From Symbiodinium natans (Eukaryota; Sar; Dinophyceae; Suessiales; Symbiodiniaceae): a stretch of 64,000 nucleotides of DNA. The notes under the pieces are model-generated. The model was not told the origin of the DNA. It worked only from the letters and a program-made list of their open reading frames with translations, and made no database searches. The stretch lies in assembly GCA_905221605.1 (NCBI GenBank), contig CAJNDS010002079.1:1140001-1204000 (forward strand). Reading direction: 5' to 3'. Positions within the stretch are counted from its first letter, which is position 1; the number at the start of each line of letters is the position of its first letter. This document shows positions 1 through 12,815 of this stretch, one piece after another. The position numbers and the translations under genes are program-made.

Positions 1-1128
1 GGGTGTTAGGGTTTAGGGTTTAGGATTTGCAGGGCGTGTTCGGACTGCGTTTGTCAGAGGTGCGTGCGCGTGTCTTCCACAAGGGCTTCTGACGGCTTCT
101 GTGCCCTGAGCCATAAATCCGAATTAAACCCTGAAGCATCCTGAAGCCCTATTCCCAACACTCCTCTACGTTCCTGGCTTCCATGGATTAAAACTACTTT
201 GCAGGCGGCAGTTAGCTCCCAAAACTTCTTCACTAAACCCTTGAACCCTAAATCCTAACCCTAGGACCGACACCTTAAACAATGAACCCCTAGCCCTAAA
301 CCCTAAACCCTAAACCCTAAACCCTAAACCCTAAACCCTAAACCCCTTCAAACCACGAGCCCCGGGACTGGGACCAAGTCTAGGGAAGGTTTAAGCTGTC
401 TGGCGTATGAAACCCTAAACCCTAAACCCTAAACCCTGAACCCTAAACCGTAAACGATATGGGTTTAGGGTTTAAGCTTAGGGGGTTGAGGGTTTAGGGT
501 TTCAGGGCTTAGGGGTTTAGGGTTTTGGGGTGGTTAGGGGTTGCGGGTTTAGGGTCGAGGGTTTTGGTTTAGGGGTTGAGGGGCTGAGGGGTTGAGGGAT
601 TGAGGGGTTGAGGGATTGAGGGGTTGAGGGGTTGAGGGGTTGAGGGTTTTAGGGTTTTAGGGTTTCGGGGTTGAGGGTTTAGGGGTTGACGGGTTGAGGG
701 TTGAGGGGTTGAGGGTTTGGGGATTTGGGGTTTAGGGTTGGGGGTTTAGGGCTCCAGGGTGTAGGGTTAAGGTTTGAGTGAAGTTTAGGTGCAGGCTCTA
801 GATCCCCAAGAGACGAAGGAACCGGAACTGAAAAACCTGATCCCTAAACGCTGGACGTTGTGTGGCGCCAGAGCACTGACGGGCCAGCGATGTGAAAGGC
901 GAAGATGGGCAGGATGAGATTGTTCCTGGGTTCAGGGTTCAAAAAACTAGGGCTTTGGGTAGCCTGGGACAGCATACGGTCCGTAAGCGTTCCTTTGTTT
1001 TCCGAACTTGGTTTCATTCAGAAAGGGCACCAAGCCAAACGCAAGAAGGTAAAGGGCCGCAGTCGGCTTCCTAGGTTAGGTGCTAGGTCAACAAACTCAG
1101 CATGCTCCTGAACTATCTCTAGGGCTTC

Positions 1129-1223
1129 GTTGCTGAGTTCATAAGCTGCCATCCAGTGAACACTTTCAGTTCTATAGGGGATTAGAGTATCCCAAAAAGT
1201 GCAAAGTGTACTCCCTCAGCTAC
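1129..1223. repeat. 95-bp inverted-repeat element, family 1 copy
   Basis: Starts GTTGCTGAG and ends CTCAGCTAC, a near-perfect terminal inverted repeat. The body is shared with 2813-2906 and, more diverged, with 50015-50100 inside a transposase intron. It behaves like a tiny MITE or introner. A partial start of the same repeat is at 13,732. Confidence 0.75.
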
Positions 1224-1416
1224 TGAGAGGGTTCAGGGTGAAGGGATCCTAAAGCCTTCGGAACGTGTGGACAAGAGATGATGGTGTCAGGTCTAGGGGC
1301 CCCCACCCCCCCCCCCCCCCCCCCACCCCCCCCACCACCCCCCCCGCCACCCCCCCACCCCCCACCCCCGTCTCTGGTTTAGGGTTTAGGGCTGAGGGCC
1401 CGAGGCGCATGGTCAC

Positions 1417-1503
1417 GCAGGCGGCGGAGGTGAGATTGGTCATCTTCACAAAGTCCTTGACTAAGGCCGCCTCAGCTCCCAAGAGGGGCGGGAAAGACCG
1501 CTC
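1417..1503 (-). CDS. Candidate 87-bp exon, unknown protein
   Basis: On the minus strand an 87-bp open island (29 codons, phase 0) lies between an ATCCTCAG acceptor and a GTGACC donor. It reads ERSFPPLLGAEAALVKDFVK and onward. A poly-C tract and telomere-type repeats follow. No family is recognised. Short open frames can arise by chance, but both splice signals fit. Confidence 0.45.
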
Positions 1504-2812
1504 CTGAGGATCCCATATGCCCGTCGAGTAAATGCCACTTTTTCTGCCGGAAGGTAGGGGCCTTGCACAAAAGAAGGAGCTTCCCCAAAACCCCGAAAAC
1601 CCGAAACTCTGAAGCCTGTACCCCAAACTGTTAAACCCCCAACGCCCTGAGCCCGATATAATCCCTTACCTTTAAACCGTTAAGCCTTCCCACCGTTGCT
1701 AAGGCTGTCCCGGCAAGACAAGGCCCCCTGAATCGGTTTGCACCTGCTTCCTGTTCAGGCGACCGAGATTTTGCATAACATACGGTTTAGGGAGTTTAGG
1801 TTTGAGGTTTAGGGCTTTGGCCTTAGGCCTGAGGGTGCGCTGTGCCACATGCACTCTCCAAAAACCCTAAACCCCAAACCGCATGCAAACGTAGACCGGC
1901 TGGGAGTCGGGCACTGTCAGGGTTTATGCAGGGCTTAGGAATTTATGGCTTAAGGTTCAGGGACTAAGTAACCTTCAAGTCAACCTTCACCTGTCTTCCG
2001 TAATTAAGGGCTTCATAATTGGGGTTCAGGGGTCGGGGTCTAGGGTTGGGGCTTAGGGTTCAGGGTCGTATAGGCAACAAAGGTTTAGGATAGAGGGTAT
2101 AGAGCGTCAGAGGGTATGAAAGTGCGTTCGTCGTCGAGGCCTCAGAGCACTTCAACCCCAACGGCCCTTAATCGGTGACCAAGCACTGAACTCCCCCAAG
2201 ATAGGAATAGGGTTCGAGGTTTTAGAGCCTGATTCCGAAATCCTAGACCCTGAGCCCGAGTCCACATGAACCCTCATATACCTTGTGCTCACTCTAGTCC
2301 CTTCTATAAGGCCGGACCACAAACCCCTGCTGGAACCTCAAGCGGCTCTTACACAACCTCGCGCGCCGCGCGGCCACGAAGAGACGGAGGAGCGAGACGA
2401 AGAGGCGCACGGCAAACTGGACTCGCCTATATGGGAGTTTAGGGTTTAGGGTTTAAGGTTTAAGGTTTACGATGGTAGGGGTTCCTTATTGGGGTCCATA
2501 TTCCGAGTTGTGCTTTACAACCCTTTGAGAATGGTTTTTGAAAAATAAGGAAAGAAGTGAAATTGAAAAAATATCCCCAAGCACAACCCAGGTAGTATGA
2601 GGGGGTCCTACTATTTGGGGGTCTTTATTAAAGGCCCCAAAATGTCGCAAAACCCCCATATCATGCCTTTGGGGCTGAGAGAGGGTTCGGGGTTCGGGTG
2701 TTTGGCATACTACCCTAAACCCTAAACCCTAAACCCCAAACCCTAAACCCTAAACCCTAAATGGGACGCAAGGCGTAGCCTTAAACTCCAACACTGCACA
2801 ACACTATACTGA

Positions 2813-2906
2813 GTTGCTGAGTTCATAAGCTGCCAAAAAGTGTACACTTTCAGTTTATAGGGGATCGTAGTATCCCAAAAAGTGTAAAGTGTTTTCACTC
2901 AGCTAC
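2813..2906. repeat. 94-bp inverted-repeat element, family 1 copy
   Basis: Second copy of the element at 1129-1223, with the same GTTGCTGAG start and CTCAGCTAC end and most internal bases conserved, including the segment GGGGATCGTAGTATCCC. Confidence 0.75.
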
Positions 2907-4433
2907 GAAGATACAGCCCCAAATTTTGAAGCATCAAGAAGCCCTCTTGAGGGATGATGGGCCCGCAGCAGAGGCAAAGAGTTTGGGGATTCGACAGAAA
3001 AGAAGGCATCCCGATTTTTTGGGGGATGCGCAGGTAATCATTTAACATGGGGATTTCCCCCAAGAAGGGCACGTACCGCTTTTTGCATACCCAAAGAACT
3101 CTCATCCTTATTCTAGCAACCCCCTTACAAAAGCTTGTCCCCATTTTCGGAAAGTCCATCTGACTTACTTACTGGTTCTTGCGGTTTAGGGTTTAGGGTT
3201 TAGGGTTTAGGGTTTAGGGTTTAGGGTTGAGGGTTTAGGGTTCAGGGTTTAGGGTTCACGTGAAATGGAAACACTTGAAAGGTTGTATGGGTATGATATA
3301 TGGTATTTCATTCTGAGGGCTTTGGGAAATTTTGGGGAGGCCCCCCCGTACTCTCCATGCATGCAGTCCCCGTAGGCTTTCACGAACGATTCGCAAAAGT
3401 TTGGCCCCTGCTTGAAGTAGCCACGACGTTAGACACTTACACACCCTCACCTAAACCTCAAGCCTGAACCCCATACCCACACGCCGAAAGCCCTGCCACA
3501 TGGGTTGTTGTCAAAATGCTTGTTCCCGAAATTGACGTTAAATCGGAACACCCTCGGTGCCGCCTTATGTCCTGAAGGAAAAAGAAGCTGATTGAGATAA
3601 AGTAGCAAACGCGACATTTGAAGGGTCCAAGCATGATTTCCTAGAAAGGGTGCTAGCGCGGACCATTTTTCAGGCGCTGCTGTCGGACGAGTCGTCACAA
3701 GAACTGTTAGTGTTACTGCTACATACTGCTACTGCTGGAGTCTGGCGCGAGTCCGCTGTCGCCACTTGCGGGGCTCGAGCTCCAGCAAGCATAGCACTCT
3801 CGGTTCTATGGTGTTCCTTTATGGTCTGCTAGAGGAGGAATGGGCCATGGTCTGCCGGGGGAGGTTGCGTTGACGTTTTGCTAGCGCCGTGCTAGCGCGG
3901 CGCTAGCGCAAAACACTGTGCCGGATTTTCCAAGATCTGATGCTACGACGTGATGAACGACGAAAACAAGCCAGGAGCAGCAAATGCACCAAGTATAACA
4001 AGAATATCGTTTATTTCTTGTCATCGTTTTCCTAGAAGAACCTATATCCTGGCAACAGGGGCGCCGTCAATTTATAATGAAGAGGCGCAGGGTTATTACA
4101 CCACCCCAGATTTGCACGCATATTTCGGGTGGTGTGCCTGGCTGGGCCTTCTCAATCAATCTCTGTTGGGTTCGCTTTGTGGTGACATGCGAAATTGAGA
4201 AAAAAAGTTTGTTGATTTTACCTAGCGCAAACCTAGCGTTTTCCTACCGCCACACTGGGGTTTTAGGGGATCCCCCTCGGTGCCGCCTCATAGCAAAGAC
4301 ATGAAAATAGACCGACCAAACCAATTAATGTAAATTAAAGTAACTGAGCAGACACGCGAATTTTGAACGCAACCCACATGTTCGTCAAATGCCTGTAGGA
4401 GAATGCCTATACCTTATAAGGTTGATAGATAGG

Positions 4434-4515
4434 GTTTAGGGCTTAGGGCTTAGGGCTTAGGGCTTAGGGCTTAGGGCTTAGGGCTTAGGGCTTAGGGCTT
4501 AGGGCTTAGGGCTTG
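4434..4515. repeat. Homogeneous TTAGGGC variant array
   Basis: About eleven tandem copies of the 7-mer variant TTAGGGC, grading into TTTGGGG copies. The uniform variant points to local tandem expansion rather than decay of a (TTTAGGG)n tract. Confidence 0.9.
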
Positions 4516-5268
4516 GGGTTTGGGGTTTGGGGTTTCGGGTTTGGGGTTTAGGGTCTAGGGTTCAGGGCTCGAGGTTTGGGATCTCGGGTTTACGGTTCAG
4601 GGCTTGAGCTTGGGATATGTTTCATCTCACGCACGCCCAATGCCATGGCATGCGCTCAGAGTCGGCAGAGGAAATTCGACAAAGGGTGCTGGAGATAGTG
4701 GGGTGCGAGGCTCGTAAGATACAGCCCTGAAACACGCTTTAGGGTTTGGGGCTTAGAGTCTGTTTTGTTTAGGGTTTTGAGGAAGTCGGGTCAGTAAACC
4801 CTAACCCCTAATCCTTAAACCCTAAACTTGAAATCCCTAAACCTCAATCCCGAGCTCTACGAAGCCCCCAACCCCCCCCCCCTAACAGCAGCAATCACAT
4901 TCTTTTAGGTTCCTTGTAACTTTTTTTCATAACCCCTTCCCCCCCCCAAAAAAAATAAAAAAAACTATTCTGATTAAGGCCCCTAAGAGCAGGATGTGAG
5001 AGACAACGCCTCCTGGCCGCGACGTGCTTCGGCAGAAGCGCTTCGACAGAAACCACAGTAACCTCCGGGAGCCGTCAAGCGTTCGTTTAGGGTTTAGGGT
5101 TTAGGGTTTAGGGTTTAGGGTTTAGGGTTTAAGGTTCAGGGTGTAGAGACCCCCGCAAGGGCGGGGTGGGGGGCGGGTGGGTGGATGCAAGGGGCCTGAG
5201 ACTGAAGGGTTTAGGGTGGTTTAGGGCTGAGGGCTTACGGCGGTTTTGGGCTGAGGGCGCTTTAGGGT

Positions 5269-5331
5269 TTAGGGTTTAGGGTTTAGGGTTTAGGGTTTAG
5301 GGTTTAGGGTTTAGGGTTTAGGGTTTAGGGT
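5269..5331. repeat. (TTTAGGG)n array
   Basis: About nine perfect tandem TTTAGGG units. Similar perfect arrays are at 5,719-5,804 and 5,090-5,130. Confidence 0.95.
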
Positions 5332-7636
5332 TCCCGTGTTTCCTTCAGCGATTTTTGGCTGTGCATGAACGTGAGTACCGCCACCGGTGCCTGGGAGCTG
5401 CCTAGACCAGAAGGATGTAAGCTGCAAGGGAGGGGGATGTAGTGTAGGTTCCCTTAGTGGCCCTGAACCTAGACTCTAATCCTTCTCTCTCTCTCCCTCT
5501 CTCTCTCTATGTCTTCTTTTTATGATTGATGTTTATATCTATTATTATATAGACCCTAAACCCTGAAAAGAGCACCGAAAAGAGCACCTATTTCCCCCAT
5601 TGAGCAGTAAGAACCCCTTGGGATGAAGGGGTGTTGGAACTCCTGGCTTGGGATGAGAACAGCGATCTCCTGCAAAAGGCCCTGAAGATACAGTTAAGAG
5701 AACACTGCGGTATAGCTGGGTTTAGGGTTTAGGGTTTAGGGTTTAGGGTTTAGGGTTTAGGGTTTAGGGTTTAGGGTTTAGGGTTTAGGGTTTAGGGTTT
5801 AGGGATGTAAGGTACGTACTACCCTGAACAGCCACTGTGGCCATTTTGCCAGCTAGTGAAGTAGGGTCTGATGCATTGCTAGACAGGTTGGCCCTGAACC
5901 CGAAACCCTACGCCCTAACCCCTACAAGGTACTAAACCCTACTTCTTCCCCAAAGGGGTCTACACAAATCTAATCATGCCCCCCCACTGAAACTGAAGAA
6001 AGCCACGCCAAACCCTACCTAAACCCCAAACCCTAAACCCTAAACCCCAAAGTGCCCGCCAAAACAAGCCCCGTTGAGGTACCCTTGAGGGCCTCCGACA
6101 AGGGGCACCCGGGTCGCCCCCAAGCTACCCCTCTTCAACCCCCTAAACCCTAAACCCTAAACCCTAAACCCTGAAGCCTAAAGCCTAAAGCCTAAAGCCA
6201 AAAGCCTAAAGCCTAAAGCCTAAACCCTAAACCGAAACCCTAAACCCTAAACCCTAAACCTTGCAGCCGTTGCCATACTCACCTTACACGATCTTTAAAA
6301 GCAAGTGCGCTTTTCATGTCCTCAGGGGCTTCTCTAGGGGGAGCAGAGGATCGGGCGTGGTGGTTAGGAGTGGCCAGGCGGCAGGGACATAGATGGCATC
6401 AGAGCAGAGAAGATGCCTGGGATTGAGGCTTGGGGTCTGGGCCTTCCCTACTTACGAGCGCGGGCTTGAGGTTTAGGGTTTAGGGTTGATAGGGTTGAGG
6501 GTTGAGGGTTTAGGGTTTAGGGTTCAGGGTTTAGGGTTTAGGGTTTAGGGTGGCAACTGATAAGCAGGCGAATCTGGCCATTGAGGAACGGCACCAAAGG
6601 ATTGAGGCTAGGCTTTTGGGGCCGTAGGCCTTTCGGGCTTTAGGGTGTAGAGGCTTAGGGCTTTTGGGTTTTAGGGCTGTTGGGGCTTTACGGTTTAGGG
6701 TTTTTCGGGCTTTAGGGTGCAGGGTTCTTGGGCTTCAGGGTTTGAAGTTTGAGGGCTTTGTATTTCAGGTTTGCAGGGTTGTGGGAATTTGGGCTAGGTT
6801 GATGCAATTACTCCATCCGAGGGCTTGCGTGGCAAGGACGTATACATGCATTGGGGCCCCCGAGCCCTAAACCCTAAACCCTACACCCTAAAACCCTAAA
6901 CTCCTAAAAGCCCTCAACTCTAAACCCTAAACCCCCACCCTGAACTCTAAACCCTAAACCCGAAATCCTAAACCAAAGTCAAGAACATAAGGGCACCACT
7001 GGAGCGAAGCGCCAAGCCGCTGGAGGGCTCCGGATGGGATAAGGCCCTAACCCTTAAATACTAAAACCTGTAGGGCCTAGGGTTTAGGGTTTAGGGTTTG
7101 GGGCGGGGCTTCCCAAACTAGGTTTCTTTTTGAAACCACTTCTGGGTTTAGGGTTGAGGGCTTGCATTTTGGGGCGCTTTTCTTTTCCAAAAGCGGGCTC
7201 TCGTTTTGGCACTACCCCTTCTAACTTCTAGCCACATCATAGGACGTCCTCCGCTCATGCCTGGCGGAGGGCTTTTCCCTCACCCTGAAGCTGTTCAACT
7301 ATAAGCCCATAAACGCTACGCTACCTCAAACCAGAAACCCAAAACCCTACAAACCCCTAAACCCTCACCCCCAAATCCTGGACCCTTCCGGTGCTCCCTC
7401 CAACTTCGACTTCCCATCCCTCTAAACCCTAAACCCTAAACCCAAAACCCAAAACCCTAAACCCTACTCCCTCCAAACCCCCAAAGGCTGCAAGCAAAGA
7501 CGCAAAGTGATGCCCCAGCCCAGAGCCTGGCAACTTGCTTGGTCATTGGCTTAGGGCGTAGGTGCCTGTTAGGGTGTAGGGTGTAGGGTGTAGGGTGTAA
7601 GGTTTAGGGTTTAGGGTTTAGGGTTTCGGGTTTCGG

Positions 7637-7674
7637 GTTGCTTTTTTTTTTTTTTTTGGGGGGGGGGGGGGGGT
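7637..7674. repeat. T-run joined to G-run
   Basis: A run of about 17 T is followed directly by about 16 G. The same T(n)G(n) junction recurs at 10,170-10,224 and 25,928-25,955, and as C(n)A(n) near 4,938. On the minus (apparent sense) strand these are C-runs followed by A-runs. Confidence 0.85.
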
Positions 7675-8261
7675 TAGGGGTTGAGGCTTGGGGCTCCCGG
7701 GGTTTTCGGGGTTTAGGGGCCTAGCAACCTGTAGCACAGATTCAGGGACGGGGGTAAAGGCTTTGTGCGCGACAACGGCTATTTGCTTAAGAACACGGCA
7801 ACAAGATAACAACCCCTATTATGGATTGCCCTTTATAAGGAAGGATACTTCGTTTTCTTTGGAGTTCTTAGGCAATTCGTAGGACAAGCATCCCAACTTT
7901 GGACTCAAACAAAGCGAATGCCCTTTCCGACCTAGGCCTCCGAAACCCGAAACCAACCAGAAGTCCACAGAACTCCAAGGGAGGACTTGCGGGCGGTTTG
8001 TATTGCCTTTATGGGCACTCAGGCGATAGGTGGTGTTTTTGTAAAGGCGTTGTTTAGCGTTTATGGCACTTAGATTTTAGCACGGCTCTGGTTGCACGCC
8101 TGCACCTCGCACAGACCCACACCCGAAACCCCTGAATAGCAAAAGGCGGAACCCCTAAATCCTAAAGTCTTGGGGTTTGGTTTTGGGCTTTTATACCGGA
8201 GGTCTTGCCAACATGTCAGGTCACACAGGGTTTAGGAGTTTATAGGGTTGAGGCTTGAGGG

Positions 8262-8336
8262 TTTGGGCTTGGTATCTCACGGCTCTTGTTCAGGCTTCAG
8301 CTTTGCATGCAAGAGCCGTGAGATACCAAGCCCAAA
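8262..8336. repeat. Perfect 27-bp hairpin
   Basis: The arm at 8262-8288 is the exact reverse complement of 8310-8336, with a 21-base loop. The arms contain the core GGTATCTCACGGCTC, unrelated to the telomere motif. It lies between a degenerate TTTAGGG block and a long CCCTAAG array. A folded-back mobile-element remnant or an intronic stem-loop are both possible. Confidence 0.9.
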
Positions 8337-8493
8337 ATGCTAACCCCAAACCGAACTCCCTAAAACCCACGCCCGAAGCCCAAGAACCCCTACCAGCTTT
8401 CAAACCCTTACGAAAGCCCAAAGCCCAAAGCCTAAAATCCCTAAACCCTATCCCAGAGCCCAAAGCGTATAAACATAAACCCATTCCCGAACC

Positions 8494-8625
8494 CTAAGCC
8501 CTAAGCCCTAAGCCCTAAGCCCTAAGCCCTAAGCCCTAAGCCCTAAGCCCTAAGCCCTAAGCCCTAAGCCCTAAGCCCTAAGCCCTAAGCCCTAAGCCCT
8601 AAGCCCTAAGCCCTAAGCCCTAAAC
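8494..8625. repeat. Homogeneous CCCTAAG variant array
   Basis: About nineteen tandem CCCTAAG units, the complement of the TTAGGGC variant seen at 4434-4515, flanked by standard CCCTAAA units. Confidence 0.95.
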
Positions 8626-9306
8626 CCCAAACCTAAACCCTAAACCCTAAACCCGAAACCACAGCCACCTGGCCTGACCCAGCCAGCTCGGCTGGCCCAC
8701 GCCCCATGGATCCACCTCTCACGGCTTTACAGGTCAGGGTTAAAAGGGTTTACCTTAACCCTGGACCCGGTTTAGGGTTTAGGGTTTAGGGTTTAGGGTT
8801 TAGGGTTTAGGGTTTAGGGTTCAGCAGCTCATGTACTGAGCCCTAAACACATTCGGCTCGAGGAGCCGTGGCCCACCATCCTGGCTGAAGTTGGCTGCGG
8901 CCCTCTCCTCAGAGAACATGGGGGGGGGGGGGGGGGGGTTGGGGTTTAGGGTTTAGGTTTAGGGTTGAGGGTTTAGGCTTTAGGGTTTAGGGCTGAGGGC
9001 GGAGCGTTTAAAGAAACAGGGGGAGAGGAGGAGGGGGGGGGGGGTTCGTTGAGAGGCTTAGGCCTTTTAGGGCTTTTCGGGGTTCCAAGGGGCCCCTTCA
9101 GTTTTCCGTTTAAAGCTTTAAAGGGTGACTTGTGTCTAGGCTTAGGGCTTAGGGCTTTGTGAGGGCGGGGGGGGGGGTGCCCACGAAAATACAGGTAAGT
9201 TCTCTGCCGGTTGAGGTGGCCTTCTTCGTGGCCTTCTTGTAACCGTCAGGCAAGTTAACCCTACACCCTAAACCCTAAACCCTAAACCCTAAACCCTAAA
9301 CCCTAC

Positions 9307-9372
9307 AGCATCGCGCGGTTCGGGTTGAAGACTTCCACATTCTGGTGGAAGTTTGGGATCACGAGACCATCG
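9307..9372 (-). CDS. Candidate 66-bp exon, unknown protein
   Basis: The minus-strand island lies between a TTAGTTGCAG acceptor and a GTAGGG donor formed by the first telomere unit. It reads DGLVIPNFHQNVEVFNPNRA. The FNP motif recurs in the candidate exon at 14,394-14,475 (NLEDFNPDPRR). Function is unknown. Confidence 0.5.
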
Positions 9373-10179
9373 CTGCAACTAAGGGTTCAAAAGGAGGGAG
9401 CCCTTTAGAAGGGGCCCTGAATCTTATTCCTTTATATAGGGGATAGGATTAGGGGGACCCCTTGGGGATATAGACCCTCTGAATAAGGTCCCTGTTTAAG
9501 AGAGCCAGAAGAGGGTTAAGAAGGGGTTCCCTTTTAAGGGTCCCCCCTTATCCTACCTAGGATTATAAAACCCCAGGCTGCCCAGCAACCTAGACTTAAA
9601 AAGGGTGCCCTTTTTTTGGCTTAAAGGGGTTTAATAAGGGAACCTAAACCCCCCCCCCCAAAAGGGAACAAGGGTACTACTGGGCATCCTAGAACCCCTA
9701 TTTCTACGCCTTGAGAAGTCCCTATATACCTAAGCAGCCCCCAAACAGCCCCGCCAAATAGCCGCTAAGGTCCCTTATTGGCAGCAGTAACCTTTTCTTG
9801 GTTTAAAGGGGCTTATAAGGGAACCTAAACCCTAAAAAAAGTGATTAAGTAACCACTCTGGGTCCTAGAATCCTGAATACAGCCCTAAACCTTGAATCCT
9901 GACCCCTAAAAACCCTCAACCTTGAACCCTGTAAACCCTAAACCCTAAACCCTAATAAGTCTGGCCGCGCATGCCGTCGATGATGTTCTCAGGCCCGAGG
10001 TTTCCTCAAGGCTCACAGGAAGGGCGTAGGGGTTGGACTAGTGTTTGGGGCTTAGGGGGGTTTAGGGGTTTAGGGTTTGAAGCATTGATTTATTATTCTT
10101 TTTATTGATATTTTAGAATTACTCTTGTTAAATACACATATATATATATATATGTGGATTATATCTGTTTTTTTTTTTT

Positions 10180-10226
<47 letters not shown>

Positions 10227-10567
10227 GGGTTCCGTAGGGTTTACAAGGAGGTTTAGGGTGGCTTGGGAGGGTTCGGGGGTCAGGGTATGTGCAAGAATCC
10301 AGTCTAAAGGTTGGGGTGCTTATGGTTCAGGGGCTGAGGTTTGACCTAAAGTAACCCCCCCCCCCCAATTCTTGAACTCTTCTGAACCCTAAGCCCTACT
10401 AAGCCTCTATTAACAACCTCCCGAACCCCCCTAACCCCAAAAATTGAACCCCCAACTCCTGATCCCTTCCTTTCGAAATCCTAGCCCTAAACCCTAAACT
10501 CCTAAACCCCTACAGCCTTAAAACCCCAAACCCCTAAACTCTAAACACCAAATTCCTAGACCCGGAC

Positions 10568-10619
10568 AGGCCGAGATGCCGAAGACCCAGTAGTAGGCGA
10601 GCATGATGACCAGGAACTC
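10568..10619 (-). CDS. Candidate exon with membrane-helix sequence
   Basis: A minus-strand frame between TGCTCCAG and a GTCCGGG donor reads EFLVIMLAYYWVFGISA, strongly hydrophobic and helix-like. It is flanked by CCCTAAA on the left and the TTTAGGGG array on the right. It may belong to a multi-pass membrane protein together with the islands at 12,050, 12,816, 18,786, 24,691 and 25,313. Confidence 0.45.
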
Positions 10620-10714
10620 CTGGAGCATTTTTCGGAGTTTCGGAGCTTAGGGTTTCTGGGGTTTAAGGTGATCAGGGTTCAGGGGCTGGGGTTGGTTTAG
10701 GGTTTAGGATTTAG

Positions 10715-10808
10715 GGTTTAGGGGTTTAGGGGTTTAGGGGTTTAGGGGTTTAGGGGTTTAGGGGTTTAGGGGTTTAGGGGTTTAGGGGTTTAGGGGTTTA
10801 GGGGGGGT
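10715..10808. repeat. 8-mer TTTAGGGG variant array
   Basis: Ten or more tandem copies of the octamer GGGGTTTA. The unit is one G longer than the surrounding heptamer and has spread locally. Confidence 0.9.
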
Positions 10809-12044
10809 TTTTAGGGGTTTAGGGGTTTAAGGGTTCAGGGGTTTAGGGGTTTAGGGCTTTTGGGGTTTAGGACTTTAGGGGTTGGGGGGGCGGGGAACCT
10901 TGGCCGGTGGGGGGGGGGGGAGTATGTGGAGGGGAGAGAACAGGGATCCGCCCATGAAACCATCTGAGAAATGCTCCGCAACGTGATCCTCCTGCACCCA
11001 AAGAAGGAAAAGTGCAAAACATGCCGAAGGCAGACCTGAAGAGGGGTAGGGTTTAGGGTTTATAGGGTTTAGGGTGTATAGGGTTTAGGGTTTAGGACAT
11101 AGGGTTTGGCGATTAGGGTGTAGGGTTTAGGGTTTAGGGTTTAGGGTTTAGGGATCCAGAAGCTCACCCCCCCCCGATGAGCTATGGCTCCATGGAGACG
11201 ACTGCGAAGGCGAAGATGCACATGGGCGTCAGCTTGCCTTGCGTTTAGGGTTTAGGGTTTAGGGTTAGGGTTTAGGGTTCAGGGTCTAGGGTCTAGGGCT
11301 TAGGGCTTAGGGCTTAGGGTTTAGGGTTTAGGGTTTAGGGTTCAGGGGTTTAGGGGTTTAGGGTTTAGGGTTTGGGGTTTAGGGTTTGAGGTCAGGGTTC
11401 AGGATGTAGGTTTAGGGTTTAGAGTTTAGGATTGCTGTGAAAGTCTTCAAAGGACAGCCTGGGTTTCCGGTTTAAAGGTCGTTAATCCGAATGAAACCTG
11501 CTAGAATGAACAAGAAGTCCACAAGTAAGGGGTACAACGTTCTGCAACCCTAAACGCCCCTAGGGCTCCAAACGCCTAATCGCTAAACCCTAGCCCAAAA
11601 CACTGAAGCTGAAACCCTGCACCCTAAACACCAAACCCCTAGATCCCAAAACCCGAACCCGAAGCCCCTGAACCTAAACCTCGAAATCCTAAAACCACCA
11701 ACCCTAGACCCAAAACTCGAGACCCTAAAACTCTAAACCCTAAACCCCAACCTCAGACCCCCAAACCCCAAAGCAAAACTCTAAACCCTAAACCCGAAAC
11801 CCTAACTACTAACCTAAACCGCCAAACCCCTAAACCCCTAAACCACCAAACCCCAAACCCCCAGCCCCTAAACCCCCAAACCCCCAAACCCCCAAACCCC
11901 CAAACCCTAAACCCCCAAACCCTAAACCCCACCCCCAAAACCCTAAACCCCAACAACCCTAAACCCAAAACCCCAAAAACCGAAAACCTTAACCCTAAAC
12001 TCTAAACCCCAAAAACCCTAAACCCCAAACCCTGAACCCTAAAC

Positions 12045-12112
12045 GCCAAGCTGCTCCGGTCTGTCATGGTGCTCCTAAGAGTCGGCAGAGTGACGACGAT
12101 GGCGAAGGCGTA
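12045..12112 (-). CDS. Candidate exon with hydrophobic segment
   Basis: After a TTTACAAG acceptor on the minus strand the frame reads RYAFAIVVTLPTLRSTMTDR. The left edge is unclear; a GC donor is possible. A large CCCTAAA block lies to its left and TTTAGGG to its right. Confidence 0.4.
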
Positions 12113-12815
12113 CCTTGTAAAGGATATTAAGGGCTGTTTAGGGTACTGTAGGGCTTAGGTTTAGGGTTTAGGGTTTAGGGTGTAGGGCTTAGGGTTTAGG
12201 GTTTAGGGTGTAGGGTTTAGGGTTTGGGGTTTGGGGTTTGGGGTTTGGGGTTTGGGGTTTGGGTTTTGGGGTTGGGGCTTGGGGCTTGGGGCGTGGGGCA
12301 TGGGGCTTGGGGTTTGGGGTTTAATTAGGTTCTAGGGGTCTAGGCTTTAGGGGTTAGGGTTTAGGGTTCAGGGTTTAGGCTTTTGAGGTGCTTTTTTGGG
12401 CTGTTTTTTGGGGGTGTTGGGTCTTTCGCAGGGCTTTGGGGGAGGCTTTAAAGGCTAAGGATTACCAGTGCTTTCAAAGGGAAAATGAAGGCTTTGGGGG
12501 GTGGGGGGCTTCAAAGGTCTTAGTATTTCAGGGTATTTTCAGGGTAGTTCAGGTATCGCAGGGTATTTAACGGTATGTAAGGGAATTAAAGAGTATTTAA
12601 GGCTACAACCCTTCAGGGCTTTCGGTTTGGCGGTTTGCTGAGGGTTTAGGATATAAGGTCAAAAGGCGTAGGGATTAGTGGCCTGATAACCCTACTTGCA
12701 AGCACCCCTAAACCCAAAACCCTAAACCCTGAACCCTGAACCCTGAACCCTAAACCCTGAACCCTAAACCCTAAACCCTAAACCCGAAACCCTACGCACA
12801 GGTACCCACATAAGC

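Noticed and set aside
1-780. A true chromosome end
   Set aside because: Both repeat orientations alternate and the pattern continues for 29 kb and reappears after both mobile elements; this is interstitial repeat.
5836-5862. Dinoflagellate spliced-leader-like string (TGTGGCCATTTTGCC)
   Set aside because: Only partly resembles the spliced leader, lacks the expected ends and context; likely chance.
8494-8625. CRISPR-like array
   Set aside because: Units are 7 bases with no spacers; simple tandem repeat in a eukaryotic genome.
9181-9250. Candidate exon on either strand
   Set aside because: The minus strand has a protein-like frame (KKATKKATSTGRELT) but the plus strand has a perfect CAG/GTAAGT donor here; strand cannot be decided.
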